Source: Burkholderiales bacterium
Lineage (GTDB): Bacteria > Pseudomonadota > Gammaproteobacteria > Burkholderiales > Burkholderiaceae_C
Length of the DNA: 64,000 bases
Reading direction: 5' to 3'
Assembly: GCA_947464185.1 (NCBI GenBank)
Contig: CANHVY010000017.1
Span: 1-64,000 of the forward strand
Part shown: piece by piece, positions 43,699 to 52,281 of the stretch
Layout: each line of letters opens with the position of its first letter
How positions within the stretch are numbered: the stretch's first letter is position 1
Notes under the pieces: model-generated
Databases searched by the model: none
What the model saw: only the letters and a program-made list of their open reading frames with translations
What the model was told of the DNA's origin: nothing
Position numbers and translations under genes: made by a program

Positions 43699-44223
43699 AT
43701 GCAGCCCACAGCTGAAGCCGCCTGGGCGGTGCTGGACACCGTGCCCGACCCCGAGGTGCCGGCGCTGTCGGTGCGTGATCTGGGCATCGTGCGGGACGTG
43801 GTCTGCGGTGAAGGCGGCACCGAGGTCGTGCTCACCCCCACCTACTCGGGTTGCCCGGCCACGGAAGTGATTTCCGACAGCGTGCGCCAAGCCCTCCAAG
43901 ACGCTGGCTTCGGCCCGGTTCGCGTGACGCTGCGTCGTGCCCCGGCCTGGACGACCGACTGGATCAGTGACGAGGGCCGCCGCAAGCTGCGCGAGTACGG
44001 CATCGCCCCGCCAGGGCCGGTGGAGGAGGGCGCCACCGGCTGTGGCGCGTCCGCCTCGGCACCTGCTATGGCGCCTATCCGCATCCGCCCACGGGGCGTG
44101 GACTGCCCGCGCTGCGGCAGCGCGCAGACCGAGCGGCTGTCGGCCTTTGGCTCCACGGCGTGCAAGGCGATGTACCGCTGCCTGGCCTGCCGCGAACCGT
44201 TCGAACACTTCAAGCCGATCTGA
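43699..44223 (+). CDS. paaD: PaaD, epoxidase maturation factor
   Basis: 174-residue protein needed for the phenylacetyl-CoA epoxidase, probably in metal-cluster handling. An N-terminal MIP18/DUF59-like domain (about 5-95; DPEVPALSVRDLGIVRDV, YSGCPAT) is followed by a C-terminal Cys motif: CPRCGS, an isolated Cys, then CLAC, a four-Cys zinc-ribbon-type site. It precedes paaE by 47 bases. Confidence 0.93.
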   Translation: MQPTAEAAWAVLDTVPDPEVPALSVRDLGIVRDVVCGEGGTEVVLTPTYSGCPATEVISDSVRQALQDAGFGPVRVTLRRAPAWTTDWISDEGRRKLREYGIAPPGPVEEGATGCGASASAPAMAPIRIRPRGVDCPRCGSAQTERLSAFGSTACKAMYRCLACREPFEHFKPI

Positions 44224-44270
44224 GAGCCTGTCAGCCAGGACATCACGATCACCGACCCCGGAACCTCCCC

Positions 44271-45362
44271 ATGAGCGGACTGCACTTCCATCCCCTGCGC
44301 GTGCACGACGTGCGCCCTGACACCGACGACGCCGTGGTCGTCACCTTCGACGTGCCGCCGGCGCAGGCGGGCGACTTCGCCTTCACTCCCGGCCAATACC
44401 TCACGCTGCGCCATGCGGTAGGCGGCCAGGACCTGCGCCGCTCCTACTCCATCTGCTCGGCCGTGGGCGAGCCGCTGCGCGTGGGCGTACGCCGCGTGCC
44501 GGGAGGTGCTTTCTCCACCTGGGTGCACGGGAACCTGAAGGTGGGCGACATCGTGGAGGTTATGGAGCCCCAGGGCCGCTTCGGCCAGGCTGCCACCGAG
44601 CTCGCCGGCACCGACCGCGCCGCGCACGTGCTGGCGATTGCGGGCGGCAGTGGCATCACGCCCATCCTGTCCATCCTGCGCACCCTGCTGGCCACAGCCC
44701 CGCGCGTGCGCTGCACGCTGCTGTACGGCAACCGCCATGCGGCGTCCACGATGTTCAAGGAGGAACTGGAGGACCTGAAGAACCGCTACCTCACCCGCCT
44801 GGCCCTGCACCCGGTGTTCTCGCGCGAACAGGTGGATTCCCCCTTGGGTGCGGGCCGGCTGGACGCACAGCGCATTGGCCTGTTCCTGCGCACGCTGATC
44901 GACCCCCAGGGCGTGGACCACGCCTTCGTCTGCGGCCCCCACGCCCTGAACGACGAAGCTGAAGCCGCATTGAAGGAAGCAGGCATCGCCGAAGAGCGCA
45001 TCCACATCGAGCGCTTCGGGGTCCCTCCAGCGTTGCAGCCCGCAGGCGACGCGCACACGCATCAGGCGGGCGACGCCGAACAGGCCCGCATCGTGCTGGT
45101 GCGCGACGGTCTCACGCGCGAGTTCGGCTTCGGGCCCGCCGACCCCAGCATCCTGGACGCTGCCGCGCGCGCCGGGCTGGACGTGCCCTATTCGTGCAAG
45201 TCGGGCGTGTGCGCCACCTGCCGTTGCAAGGTGCTGGAAGGGCAGGTGCGCATGGACCGCAACTTCGCGCTGGAGAAGGCCGAGGTGGCGGCCGGTTTCG
45301 TGCTGAGCTGCCAGGCCCACCCGCTGAGCGAGCGCGTGGTCGTCAGCTTCGACGAGCGCTGA
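44271..45362 (+). CDS. paaE: PaaE, epoxidase reductase subunit
   Basis: NADPH:ferredoxin-type reductase that feeds electrons to PaaA. 363 residues: FAD-binding domain (RRSYSICSAVG, about 57-67), NAD(P)-binding domain (AIAGGSGITPILSILR), and a C-terminal plant-type [2Fe-2S] domain with CKSGVCATCRC and a fourth Cys in LSCQAHP. The ATG at 44271 is used because the protein then starts at the usual MSxLHFHPL; the open frame extends 111 bases upstream without homology. Confidence 0.95.
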   Translation: MSGLHFHPLRVHDVRPDTDDAVVVTFDVPPAQAGDFAFTPGQYLTLRHAVGGQDLRRSYSICSAVGEPLRVGVRRVPGGAFSTWVHGNLKVGDIVEVMEPQGRFGQAATELAGTDRAAHVLAIAGGSGITPILSILRTLLATAPRVRCTLLYGNRHAASTMFKEELEDLKNRYLTRLALHPVFSREQVDSPLGAGRLDAQRIGLFLRTLIDPQGVDHAFVCGPHALNDEAEAALKEAGIAEERIHIERFGVPPALQPAGDAHTHQAGDAEQARIVLVRDGLTREFGFGPADPSILDAAARAGLDVPYSCKSGVCATCRCKVLEGQVRMDRNFALEKAEVAAGFVLSCQAHPLSERVVVSFDER

Positions 45363-45371
45363 CGAGGGGTC

Positions 45372-46058
45372 ATGGCCCGCCCGCGTGCCGCGACTTACGA
45401 CGGCCAGCGCTCTCAGATCCTGAAAGCCGCGGCGGACCTGTTCGCGCGCCGGGGCTACACCGCCGCCACCTTGAACGAGGTGGCCTCGGCCAGCGGGGTG
45501 TCCAAGGCCACGCTGTACCACTACTTCAGCGACAAGCATGCGCTGCTGGAAGACATCGTGTGCAGCCATGTCGCCCGCCTGCAGGGCATTGCCGCTGAGG
45601 CCGGCGACCCCCCAATCGAACCCCCAGGGAGCACGCACGGTGCGGCCGAGGCTCGGCTGCGCCGTCTGGTCCGCCGTTTCATGCAGGCCTACGCCGACGC
45701 CCAGAGCGAGCATCGCGTCCTCACCGAGGACGTGAAGTTTCTGGACGAGCGCGCCCGCGGGGCGGTGCTGGACGGCCAGCGTCAGGTGGTGGCAGCGTTC
45801 GCCCAGGGCATCGCCGCCTGTCGCCCCGACCTGCGCACCGAACTGCACAAGCCCATGGCCATGCTCCTGTTCGGCATGATCAACTGGACCTTCACCTGGC
45901 TGCGCCCGGACGGCGTCTTGACCTATGCCGACCTGGGCGACATCGTGGTTGACCTGTTCTTCGGCGGGCTGCCTGCGGTGACAGCCGGCCTGCCGCTTGC
46001 GCGAGCGCCCAGCCTTGCGTCATCGCAAGCGAAGCCCCCACCGGCAGGGCTACGGTAA
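45372..46058 (+). CDS. paaR: PaaR-like TetR repressor
   Basis: 228-residue TetR-family regulator. The N-terminal helix-turn-helix (about 28-50) reads TAATLNEVASASGVSKATLY; the C-terminal ligand domain is long and ends in a low-complexity tail. In Burkholderiales the regulator at this position responds to phenylacetyl-CoA. The 28-base palindrome in the paaG promoter is its likely operator. It starts nine bases after paaE, so it is co-transcribed with, and would repress, its own operon. Confidence 0.85.
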   Translation: MARPRAATYDGQRSQILKAAADLFARRGYTAATLNEVASASGVSKATLYHYFSDKHALLEDIVCSHVARLQGIAAEAGDPPIEPPGSTHGAAEARLRRLVRRFMQAYADAQSEHRVLTEDVKFLDERARGAVLDGQRQVVAAFAQGIAACRPDLRTELHKPMAMLLFGMINWTFTWLRPDGVLTYADLGDIVVDLFFGGLPAVTAGLPLARAPSLASSQAKPPPAGLR

Positions 46059-46064
46059 GGCCCG

Positions 46065-47930
46065 ATGGCCCCGCCACCGCCCCGTCCGCCTGCGCACCCT
46101 CTTCTCGATCCTCTGCGGCCCTTCCCGTACCTGCTGGCCGCTCTGGCGCTGTGGTGGGGCTTGTCGGTCTGGTGGGACCAGCGTGCTGCGGTGGAGTTGG
46201 TGCCCTACAGCCAGTTCGAACAGGCCCTGCGTGAGGGACGGGTGGCCGAGGTTCAGGTGGTGGGCAGCCTGGTGGTGGGGCCGCTGAAGACTCCGCAGGC
46301 CGACGGGCCACAGGCGCTGGCAGCCGAGTTGGTGGAGCCCCCGCTGGCGCAACGTCTGTCCGAGTTCGGGGTGCCTTTCAAGCGCGTGCGCGAGTCCACC
46401 TGGTTGAACCAGCTCTGGTCCTGGGTGGCCCCCGCCTTGATCTTCTTCGGCGTGTGGGCCTTGCTGTCCCAGCGCCTGGCTTCACGGCTGGGCGGTATGG
46501 GTGGCATGGGGGAGGGCGGTCTGCTGGGCATCGGCCGCAGCCGCGCCAAGGTCTACATGGAGCGGCAGACGGGGGTGCGTTTCGAGGACGTGGCGGGCGT
46601 GGACGAGGCCAAGGCCGAGTTGCAGGAGATCGTCGACTTCCTGAAAGACCCCAAGGCGCACGGACGCCTGGGGGCCCGCATGCCCAAGGGCGTGTTGCTG
46701 ATGGGGCCCACCGGCACGGGCAAGACGCTGCTCGCCCGGGCGGTGGCCGGGGAGGCGGGCGTGGCCTTCTTTTCCATCAACGGTTCGGAATTCATCGAGT
46801 TGTTCGTCGGCGTGGGCGCGGCGCGCGTGCGCGACCTGTTCGAACAGGCTCGGGCCCAGGCGCCAGCCATCATCTTCATCGACGAACTGGACGCCCTGGG
46901 CAAGGCGCGCGGCGCCTTCACCGCCGCCGGCGGGCATGACGAGCGCGAACAGACGCTGAACCAGTTACTGTCCGAACTCGACGGCTTCGACCCCAGCGTG
47001 GGTGTGGTGCTGCTGGCCGCCACCAACCGCCCGGAGGTGCTGGACCCGGCACTGCTGCGTGCGGGCCGTTTCGACCGCCAGGTGCTGGTGGACCGCCCGG
47101 ACCGACCCGGCCGCCTGGCGATCCTGCGCGTGCATGCCCGCAAGATCGTGCTGGCAGCGGACACGGACCTGGATCAGGTGGCCGGCATCACGGTGGGGCT
47201 GGCGGGGGCGGACCTGGCCAACGTGGTGAACGAAGCCGCGCTGGCTGCCACCCGCCTGGGCGCCCCGTCGGTGACGCTGGAGCACTTCACCCTGGCCATC
47301 GAGCGCATCGTGGCCGGCATCGAGAAGCGCCGGGGGCTGCTGTCGCAGGCCGAGCGGCGTCTGGTGGCCTGCCACGAACTGGGCCATGCCCTGGTGGCTC
47401 TCTCGCTGCCTGGGGCCGACCGGGTGCACAAGGTGTCCATCATCCCGCGCGGCATCGGCGCGCTGGGCTACACCCTGCAACGCCCGTCGGAAGACCGGCA
47501 TGTGCAGCGCAAGGGGGAACTGCAGGACCGGTTGACCATCCTGATGGCCGGGCGGGCGGCCGAACTGGTGGTGTTCGGCGAGGCCTCCACGGGCGCCGCT
47601 GACGACCTGGTCAAGGCCACGGATCTGGCACGTGACATGGTGCTGCGCTACGGCATGGACGAGACCCTTGGCCCGGTGTCCTGGGCGGGAGATCGCCCCT
47701 TGTTCCTGCCCCAGGGGGTACCCGCGTCAGCGCAGGTCGGCACGGCTGACGCCACGGCCCAGCGCGCTGATGACGCGGTGCGTCAGGTGGTGAGTGCGGC
47801 CTCGGAACGGGCCACCTTCTGGCTGCAGGCGCACCGCCAGACCTTGGACCTTGCCACCGAGCGACTGCTGCAGCGTGAAACCCTGGGGGAAGAAGAACTG
47901 CTGGCGCTGGCAGGCGAGGAGCCGCCCTGA
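46065..47930 (+). CDS. FtsH-type AAA metalloprotease paralogue
   Basis: 621-residue membrane protease. Two N-terminal membrane helices (about 22-40 and 112-132) flank a short periplasmic part. The AAA domain has Walker A GPTGTGKT, pore loop [12 protein letters not shown], Walker B IIFIDELD and second-region-of-homology [20 protein letters not shown]; the zinc site is HELGH (canonical FtsH: HEAGH), with a downstream Asp in GAADDL. It begins six bases after paaR. Divergent sequence, a Pro-rich N terminus and location apart from ribosomal/ftsJ genes suggest a second copy rather than the housekeeping ftsH; that a primary copy exists elsewhere is inference. Confidence 0.85.
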   Translation: MAPPPPRPPAHPLLDPLRPFPYLLAALALWWGLSVWWDQRAAVELVPYSQFEQALREGRVAEVQVVGSLVVGPLKTPQADGPQALAAELVEPPLAQRLSEFGVPFKRVRESTWLNQLWSWVAPALIFFGVWALLSQRLASRLGGMGGMGEGGLLGIGRSRAKVYMERQTGVRFEDVAGVDEAKAELQEIVDFLKDPKAHGRLGARMPKGVLLMGPTGTGKTLLARAVAGEAGVAFFSINGSEFIELFVGVGAARVRDLFEQARAQAPAIIFIDELDALGKARGAFTAAGGHDEREQTLNQLLSELDGFDPSVGVVLLAATNRPEVLDPALLRAGRFDRQVLVDRPDRPGRLAILRVHARKIVLAADTDLDQVAGITVGLAGADLANVVNEAALAATRLGAPSVTLEHFTLAIERIVAGIEKRRGLLSQAERRLVACHELGHALVALSLPGADRVHKVSIIPRGIGALGYTLQRPSEDRHVQRKGELQDRLTILMAGRAAELVVFGEASTGAADDLVKATDLARDMVLRYGMDETLGPVSWAGDRPLFLPQGVPASAQVGTADATAQRADDAVRQVVSAASERATFWLQAHRQTLDLATERLLQRETLGEEELLALAGEEPP

Positions 47931-47943
47931 CGGCAGAGCCCCG

Positions 47944-48180
47944 TCAGCGCGCAGTGAGCGTGGCCTCGAGTTCCTTGCAGGAGGGCGCGCACACGAAGTG
48001 CGTCTTGCCCATGAGCTTGCGCGACTTGAGCTGGGCCCGTGGGCGGTGCTTGCCGCAAAGGAAGCACGACATGGTGGCGGCGCCGAAGTGGCCGGTGGCC
48101 ACGAAGGGGGAGCCTGGTACCTTGGAGTGGTAACGCAGGCCTTCGCTGGAAACGGTGGTCTTGGGCGGTGTCTTGGCCAT
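47944..48180 (-). CDS. Small four-cysteine (zinc-ribbon-like) protein
   Basis: 78-residue basic protein of unknown function. Its C-terminal half has the spacing C-x2-C-x18-C-x3-C (CFLCGK, then CAPSCKE), typical of a small zinc-binding fold and reminiscent of ribosomal or RNA-associated Cys4 proteins. It converges on the FtsH paralogue with 13 bases between the stops. Codon use is like its neighbours. I do not recognise a named family. Confidence 0.65.
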   Translation of the reverse strand: MAKTPPKTTVSSEGLRYHSKVPGSPFVATGHFGAATMSCFLCGKHRPRAQLKSRKLMGKTHFVCAPSCKELEATLTAR

Positions 48181-48417
48181 CGGGGTTTCCGGGGTGTCGT
48201 TCGTGCGCGGCTGGCTTTGGAAGGTTCGCCGTCAGAAGAAAGCAGAGCGCGAGCTCCATAACTCCCTATTATCGCCGCTGCGGCCGGGGCCTGCGGCACG
48301 GAGCCCCCAGGGGGTTGTTGCACGGCAGCACCCCGCGCGCTGACACGGCCCGATTACCTCGACAATCCCGTTTGGTGCCACGGCCAAGCTGTGGCCAACC
48401 AGACTTCAGGAGAGCCG

Positions 48418-49401
48418 ATGGATCGCTCCGAACGCTTCTACCGCATCGAGGCGCTGATCAAGTCCCGTGGCTGCGTCGACTTCGCCACGCTGCTGGCGGA
48501 GCTTGAGGTCTCGCCGGCCACCCTCAAGCGCGATATCCAGTACCTGCGCGACCGCCTGGACGCCCCCATCGTCTGGGACGCCCTGGACCGGGGCTACAAG
48601 TTGCAGACAGCCGCCGGGCGCGGCCCGGTCCAGCATGAGCTGCCCGGCGTGTGGTTCAGCGAGCGCGAGATCCACGCCCTGCTGACTATGCACCAGCTCA
48701 TCCAGGGGCTGGACGAAGGCGGGTTGCTGTCGCGCCACCTGCAGCCGCTGCTGGAGAAACTGCAGGGCATGCTCGGGCCTGACGACCGACAGGCCCACGC
48801 CCTCATGCGGCGGGTTCGCATCGTCAGTGCGGGGCGGCGCCCGGTGCCCAGCAAGTGGTTCGAGCTCTTCGGCGATGCGCTGGTGCGCCGTCGCCGCGTC
48901 CACATGCGCTACCAGACGCGCGGCCGCCAGGCGGTGACGCAGCGCGACGTCTCGCCCCAGCGCCTGGTGCACTACCGAAGCACCTGGTACCTGGACGCCT
49001 GGTGCCATCAGAAGGACCAGCTGCTGCGCTTTGCGCTGGATGCCGTGGAGCAGGCTTCCATCCTGGAACTCAAGGCGCGTGAAGTGCCGGTCAGGGCGGT
49101 GGAGGCGGCGCTGGATGCAGGCTACGGCATATTCGCGGGCGCCCGAGCGCAATGGGCCACGCTGTTGTTCACCGCTGAGGCGGCGCGCTGGGTGGGCCGC
49201 GAGGAATGGCATCCGCGTCAGAAGACCCGACACCTGCCCGACGGGCGGTTCGAGCTGCGCGTGCCCTACGCCAACGAAACCGAGCTGGTGATGGACGTGC
49301 TGCGCCACGGCGGAGAGGTGACCGTGCTGGCGCCTGAGTCGTTGCGCACGGCAGTGCAGGTGCAACTCAAGGCGGCCCTGAAGTCGCACGCGGTGCCCTG
49401 A
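48418..49401 (+). CDS. YafY-type WYL-domain transcriptional regulator
   Basis: 327-residue regulator. A DeoR-like winged helix (about 1-60; FYRIEALIKSRGCVDFATLLAELEVSPATLKRD) is followed by a WYL domain (about 140-220; YRSTWYLDAWCHQKDQLLRFALD) and a C-terminal extension. WYL proteins often sense nucleic-acid or nucleotide ligands in stress. The ATG at 48418 follows AGGAGA directly. Its 3' end overlaps the convergent MFS gene by 35 bases. Confidence 0.88.
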   Translation: MDRSERFYRIEALIKSRGCVDFATLLAELEVSPATLKRDIQYLRDRLDAPIVWDALDRGYKLQTAAGRGPVQHELPGVWFSEREIHALLTMHQLIQGLDEGGLLSRHLQPLLEKLQGMLGPDDRQAHALMRRVRIVSAGRRPVPSKWFELFGDALVRRRRVHMRYQTRGRQAVTQRDVSPQRLVHYRSTWYLDAWCHQKDQLLRFALDAVEQASILELKAREVPVRAVEAALDAGYGIFAGARAQWATLLFTAEAARWVGREEWHPRQKTRHLPDGRFELRVPYANETELVMDVLRHGGEVTVLAPESLRTAVQVQLKAALKSHAVP

Positions 49402-50644
49402 TCGCCATCAGGGCGGCGAAGGCCATCAGGCCCAGCGCCGCCGAGATCCACATCGCCTGCACGCCCCAGTGCTGCAGCGCCACCCCGAACAGCACGGGCG
49501 CCAGGGCCTGCGCCACCCGCGCCGGCATCATCATCCAGCCCTGCCGGGCGCCGTAGCCCAGCGGCCCGAACAGCACCAGCGGCAAGGTGCCCTTGGCGAT
49601 GGTCATGATGCCGTTGCCCGCCCCGTGCAGCAGTGCAAACGCCGCAGCGCCAGGTCCGCCCACCGCCATCAGCACGAGCACGCCTACGGGGTGCGCCAGC
49701 CCGGCCAGCCGCGCCGACAGCAGGGGGTGGATGCGCCGCAGCAGCCCGAACTCCAGCAATCGACCAGCCACCTGGGCCGGCCCCACCAGCGCGCCCACGG
49801 CCACGGCGGTGGCCAGCGTGGCGCCGCTGGCCTGCAGCAGCGCAGGCAGATGGGTCGCCATGGCCGTGCTGATGAACCACACGAGCGCGAACACGGCGGA
49901 CAGCAGCACGGCGGTGCGCAGTTCGCCCGGGGCTGTGCTCATGGTTTCAGCCGTTCCTGCGGTTGTGGCGCCCGCCACGGTCGCTGCATCTGGCGCGGGC
50001 GAGGGCACCGGTGCGACCGGTCCGGGGTCCGGCGATGGCAGTGCCGATGCCCGGCGCGCCTTCGGGACGATCAGGTTCAAGGGCATGCCCAGCACCAGGT
50101 GCAGCGCCGCCCACCCCAGGCAGGCACCGCGCCAACCCCACTGCGTCTCCATCCAGGCCGACAGCGGCCAGCCCACGGTGCTGGCAAAACCCGCGATCAG
50201 CGTGATGCCGGTGATGGCGTTACGCGACTCGTGTCCGTACAGGCGCACCAGGCTGGCAAAGGCGGCCTCGTACAGGCCGCTGCCCATGCCCAGTCCGATC
50301 AGCACCCAGGCTGCAAACAGGCCCACCGGCCCCTGCGCGAAAGCCAGGGCGGTCAACGCCAGTGCGAACAGCACGTTGGTGCCCAGCAGCACCGGTCGGC
50401 CGCCGTGCCGGTCGATCGCCCGGCCGGCGACCGGCCCCACCAGGGCGGAGACGATCAAGGCCAGCGAGAAGGCCAGGTGTACCGTGGGCACCGCCACGCC
50501 CAGTTCCCGGGCCATGGGCGTTGCCAGCACGCCCGGCAGGTAGTAGGTGCTGGCCCAGGACAGCGTCTGCGCGGTGCCCAGGGCCGTGACAGCGCGCCAG
50601 CGTGGTACGGAGTCTCCCCCGCTGGTCTGAGCGGCCATGGTCAT
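49367..50644 (-). CDS. Major facilitator superfamily transporter
   Basis: 425-residue permease with about 12 membrane helices split by a long Pro/Ala-rich cytoplasmic loop (about 205-245). MFS signature-like sequence GPVAGRAIDRHGGRPV follows helix 2. Substrate unknown. It could start at 50644 or at 50638 (MAAQ). The stop region overlaps the end of the WYL regulator gene tail to tail. Confidence 0.82.
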   Translation of the reverse strand: MTMAAQTSGGDSVPRWRAVTALGTAQTLSWASTYYLPGVLATPMARELGVAVPTVHLAFSLALIVSALVGPVAGRAIDRHGGRPVLLGTNVLFALALTALAFAQGPVGLFAAWVLIGLGMGSGLYEAAFASLVRLYGHESRNAITGITLIAGFASTVGWPLSAWMETQWGWRGACLGWAALHLVLGMPLNLIVPKARRASALPSPDPGPVAPVPSPAPDAATVAGATTAGTAETMSTAPGELRTAVLLSAVFALVWFISTAMATHLPALLQASGATLATAVAVGALVGPAQVAGRLLEFGLLRRIHPLLSARLAGLAHPVGVLVLMAVGGPGAAAFALLHGAGNGIMTIAKGTLPLVLFGPLGYGARQGWMMMPARVAQALAPVLFGVALQHWGVQAMWISAALGLMAFAALMAIRAPRATSGPP

Positions 50645-50700
50645 GTGCGCATTGTGGCGCCCGCGGGCCGCCCGCTCGGCGGTGACAATGCGCGCGACTC

Positions 50701-51576
50701 ATGAACTCCGGTGCCCTCTACGCCCTGCTGGCCTTCGGCATCTGGGGCCTTTATCCCCTGTACCTGCGAGAGTTGGCCACCGTAATGTCGCTGGAGATCA
50801 TGCTGCACCGCTCGGCGTGGTCGCTGGTCTTCCTGCTGGGCGTGCTGGCCCTGCTGCGTCGCTGGGCCTGGCTGGGGGCCTTGCTCAAATCGCCCCGTCA
50901 GATGCTGATGCCGCTGGCCAGCGGGCTGCTGCTCGCGCTGAACTGGCTGCTCTATGTGTATGCCGTGCAGTCGGCCCAGGTGGTGGAGGCCAGCCTCGGC
51001 TACTTCATCAACCCCCTGATCAGCGTGTGCCTGGGTGTGGTGGTGCTGCGTGAACGGCTGAAGCGCATCCAGTGGGTGGCAGTCGCCTTTGCTGCAGCGG
51101 GGGTGATCTGGCTCACTTGGCACACCGGCCGTCTGCCCTGGCTGGGCCTGGCGCTGGCAGCCACGTTCGCCGTCTACGGCCTCCTGCGCAAGACCTCGGT
51201 GCTGGGGCCGCTGGAGGGCTTGACCCTGGAGACGCTGTTGATCGCTCCCCTGGTGCTCCCCTGGCTTGGCCTGATCACCTGGAGCGGTCAGGGGGCGTTG
51301 GCCACCGGCTCATCCAGCTTGGTGTTCTGGCTGGTGATGGCTGGCCCGCTGACCGCCGTGCCGCTGATGCTGTTCGCTGCGGCGGCCCGCCGGCTGAAAC
51401 TGGCCACGGTGGGCCTGTTCCAGTACCTGTCGCCATCGCTGCAGTTGGCCATTGGCGTGGCCATCTTCGGTGAACCCTTCGACGGCCAGCGTCTGGCGGG
51501 GTTTGTCCTCATCTGGACCGGGCTGCTGGTCTACACCGCGCACTCGCTGGCGCTGTCGCGCAGGGCAGGTGCCTGA
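50701..51576 (+). CDS. rarD: RarD, EamA-family transporter
   Basis: 291-residue membrane protein with ten predicted helices forming two EamA repeats. The N terminus (GALYALLAFGIWGLYPLYLR) and IEVMLHRSAWS-like EIMLHRSAWSLVF segment match the RarD subgroup, named for chloramphenicol sensitivity; the substrate is unknown. It diverges from the MFS gene across 56 bases and converges on the DUF3501 gene. Confidence 0.88.
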   Translation: MNSGALYALLAFGIWGLYPLYLRELATVMSLEIMLHRSAWSLVFLLGVLALLRRWAWLGALLKSPRQMLMPLASGLLLALNWLLYVYAVQSAQVVEASLGYFINPLISVCLGVVVLRERLKRIQWVAVAFAAAGVIWLTWHTGRLPWLGLALAATFAVYGLLRKTSVLGPLEGLTLETLLIAPLVLPWLGLITWSGQGALATGSSSLVFWLVMAGPLTAVPLMLFAAAARRLKLATVGLFQYLSPSLQLAIGVAIFGEPFDGQRLAGFVLIWTGLLVYTAHSLALSRRAGA

Positions 51577-51598
51577 AGCCCGTGGGCCAAGCGCCTGA

Positions 51599-52180
51599 TC
51601 AGCGCAGGTCGCCCGCCAGGCTGGCCAGGGTGTCGGCGGCGATGGTCACGTGTTGCGGATAGTTGGTGTGGTCACAGCCCAGCTTGACGCTGGCGCCGGC
51701 CAGGATGGCCTCGCGCGCGCTCTTGGGGAACTCAAAGCGCACGAAGTGCACCGACGAGGTCTTTTCGTCGTTCTCGCGGTCCAGATCTTCGTCGGCGATG
51801 GCGTAGACCCGTGCGTGGCCTTCCACCTCGACGAACATGCGGTCTTCCACCCCGATCAGCCGTGCCAGCTCGCGCTTGCGCTCATGCGGGTCCGGGTACT
51901 CGATCAGCATCGTGGCCTTCCAGTTCGAGCCGTCCGGGATCAGCGGCGCGTAGGCCTCGATCTCGCTGACGATGCCTTCCTCGTCAAAGATCTTCTCGAT
52001 GTGCAGCATCTCCTGGATCTGCCGGCGGATGGTCTTCTCGTCCTCGAACTGCAGCGTCATGTGTTCGCCCAGGCCCACGCTGCGCAGCTTACGGTGGGCG
52101 ATGGCCTCGGGCTTGCTGCTCTTGCGGATCTTGGCGTAGGCCTCGAGGGTGAGGAGGTTGTCACGGGTAAGGGGGGCCAT
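51599..52180 (-). CDS. DUF3501-family protein
   Basis: 193-residue soluble protein of the DUF3501 family. Recognisable features are NLLTLEAYAKIRKSSKPEAIAHR at the N terminus and VHFVRFEFP plus a final DHTNYPQHVTI. Function unknown. The family recurrently lies beside a CCG-type Fe-S protein and a rubrerythrin, as here, hinting at a role in oxidative-stress or Fe-S chemistry. An AGGAG site precedes the ATG. Confidence 0.82.
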   Translation of the reverse strand: MAPLTRDNLLTLEAYAKIRKSSKPEAIAHRKLRSVGLGEHMTLQFEDEKTIRRQIQEMLHIEKIFDEEGIVSEIEAYAPLIPDGSNWKATMLIEYPDPHERKRELARLIGVEDRMFVEVEGHARVYAIADEDLDRENDEKTSSVHFVRFEFPKSAREAILAGASVKLGCDHTNYPQHVTIAADTLASLAGDLR

Positions 52181-52281
52181 GGTTCAGACTCCTGTCGAAG
52201 ATGAAGGGGGAATGGGGGAGGACCGCCGAAAAGGGTCTTGCAACGGATCCAGGGCAGGCGGTGAGGTCGCGGCGCGGCAGC

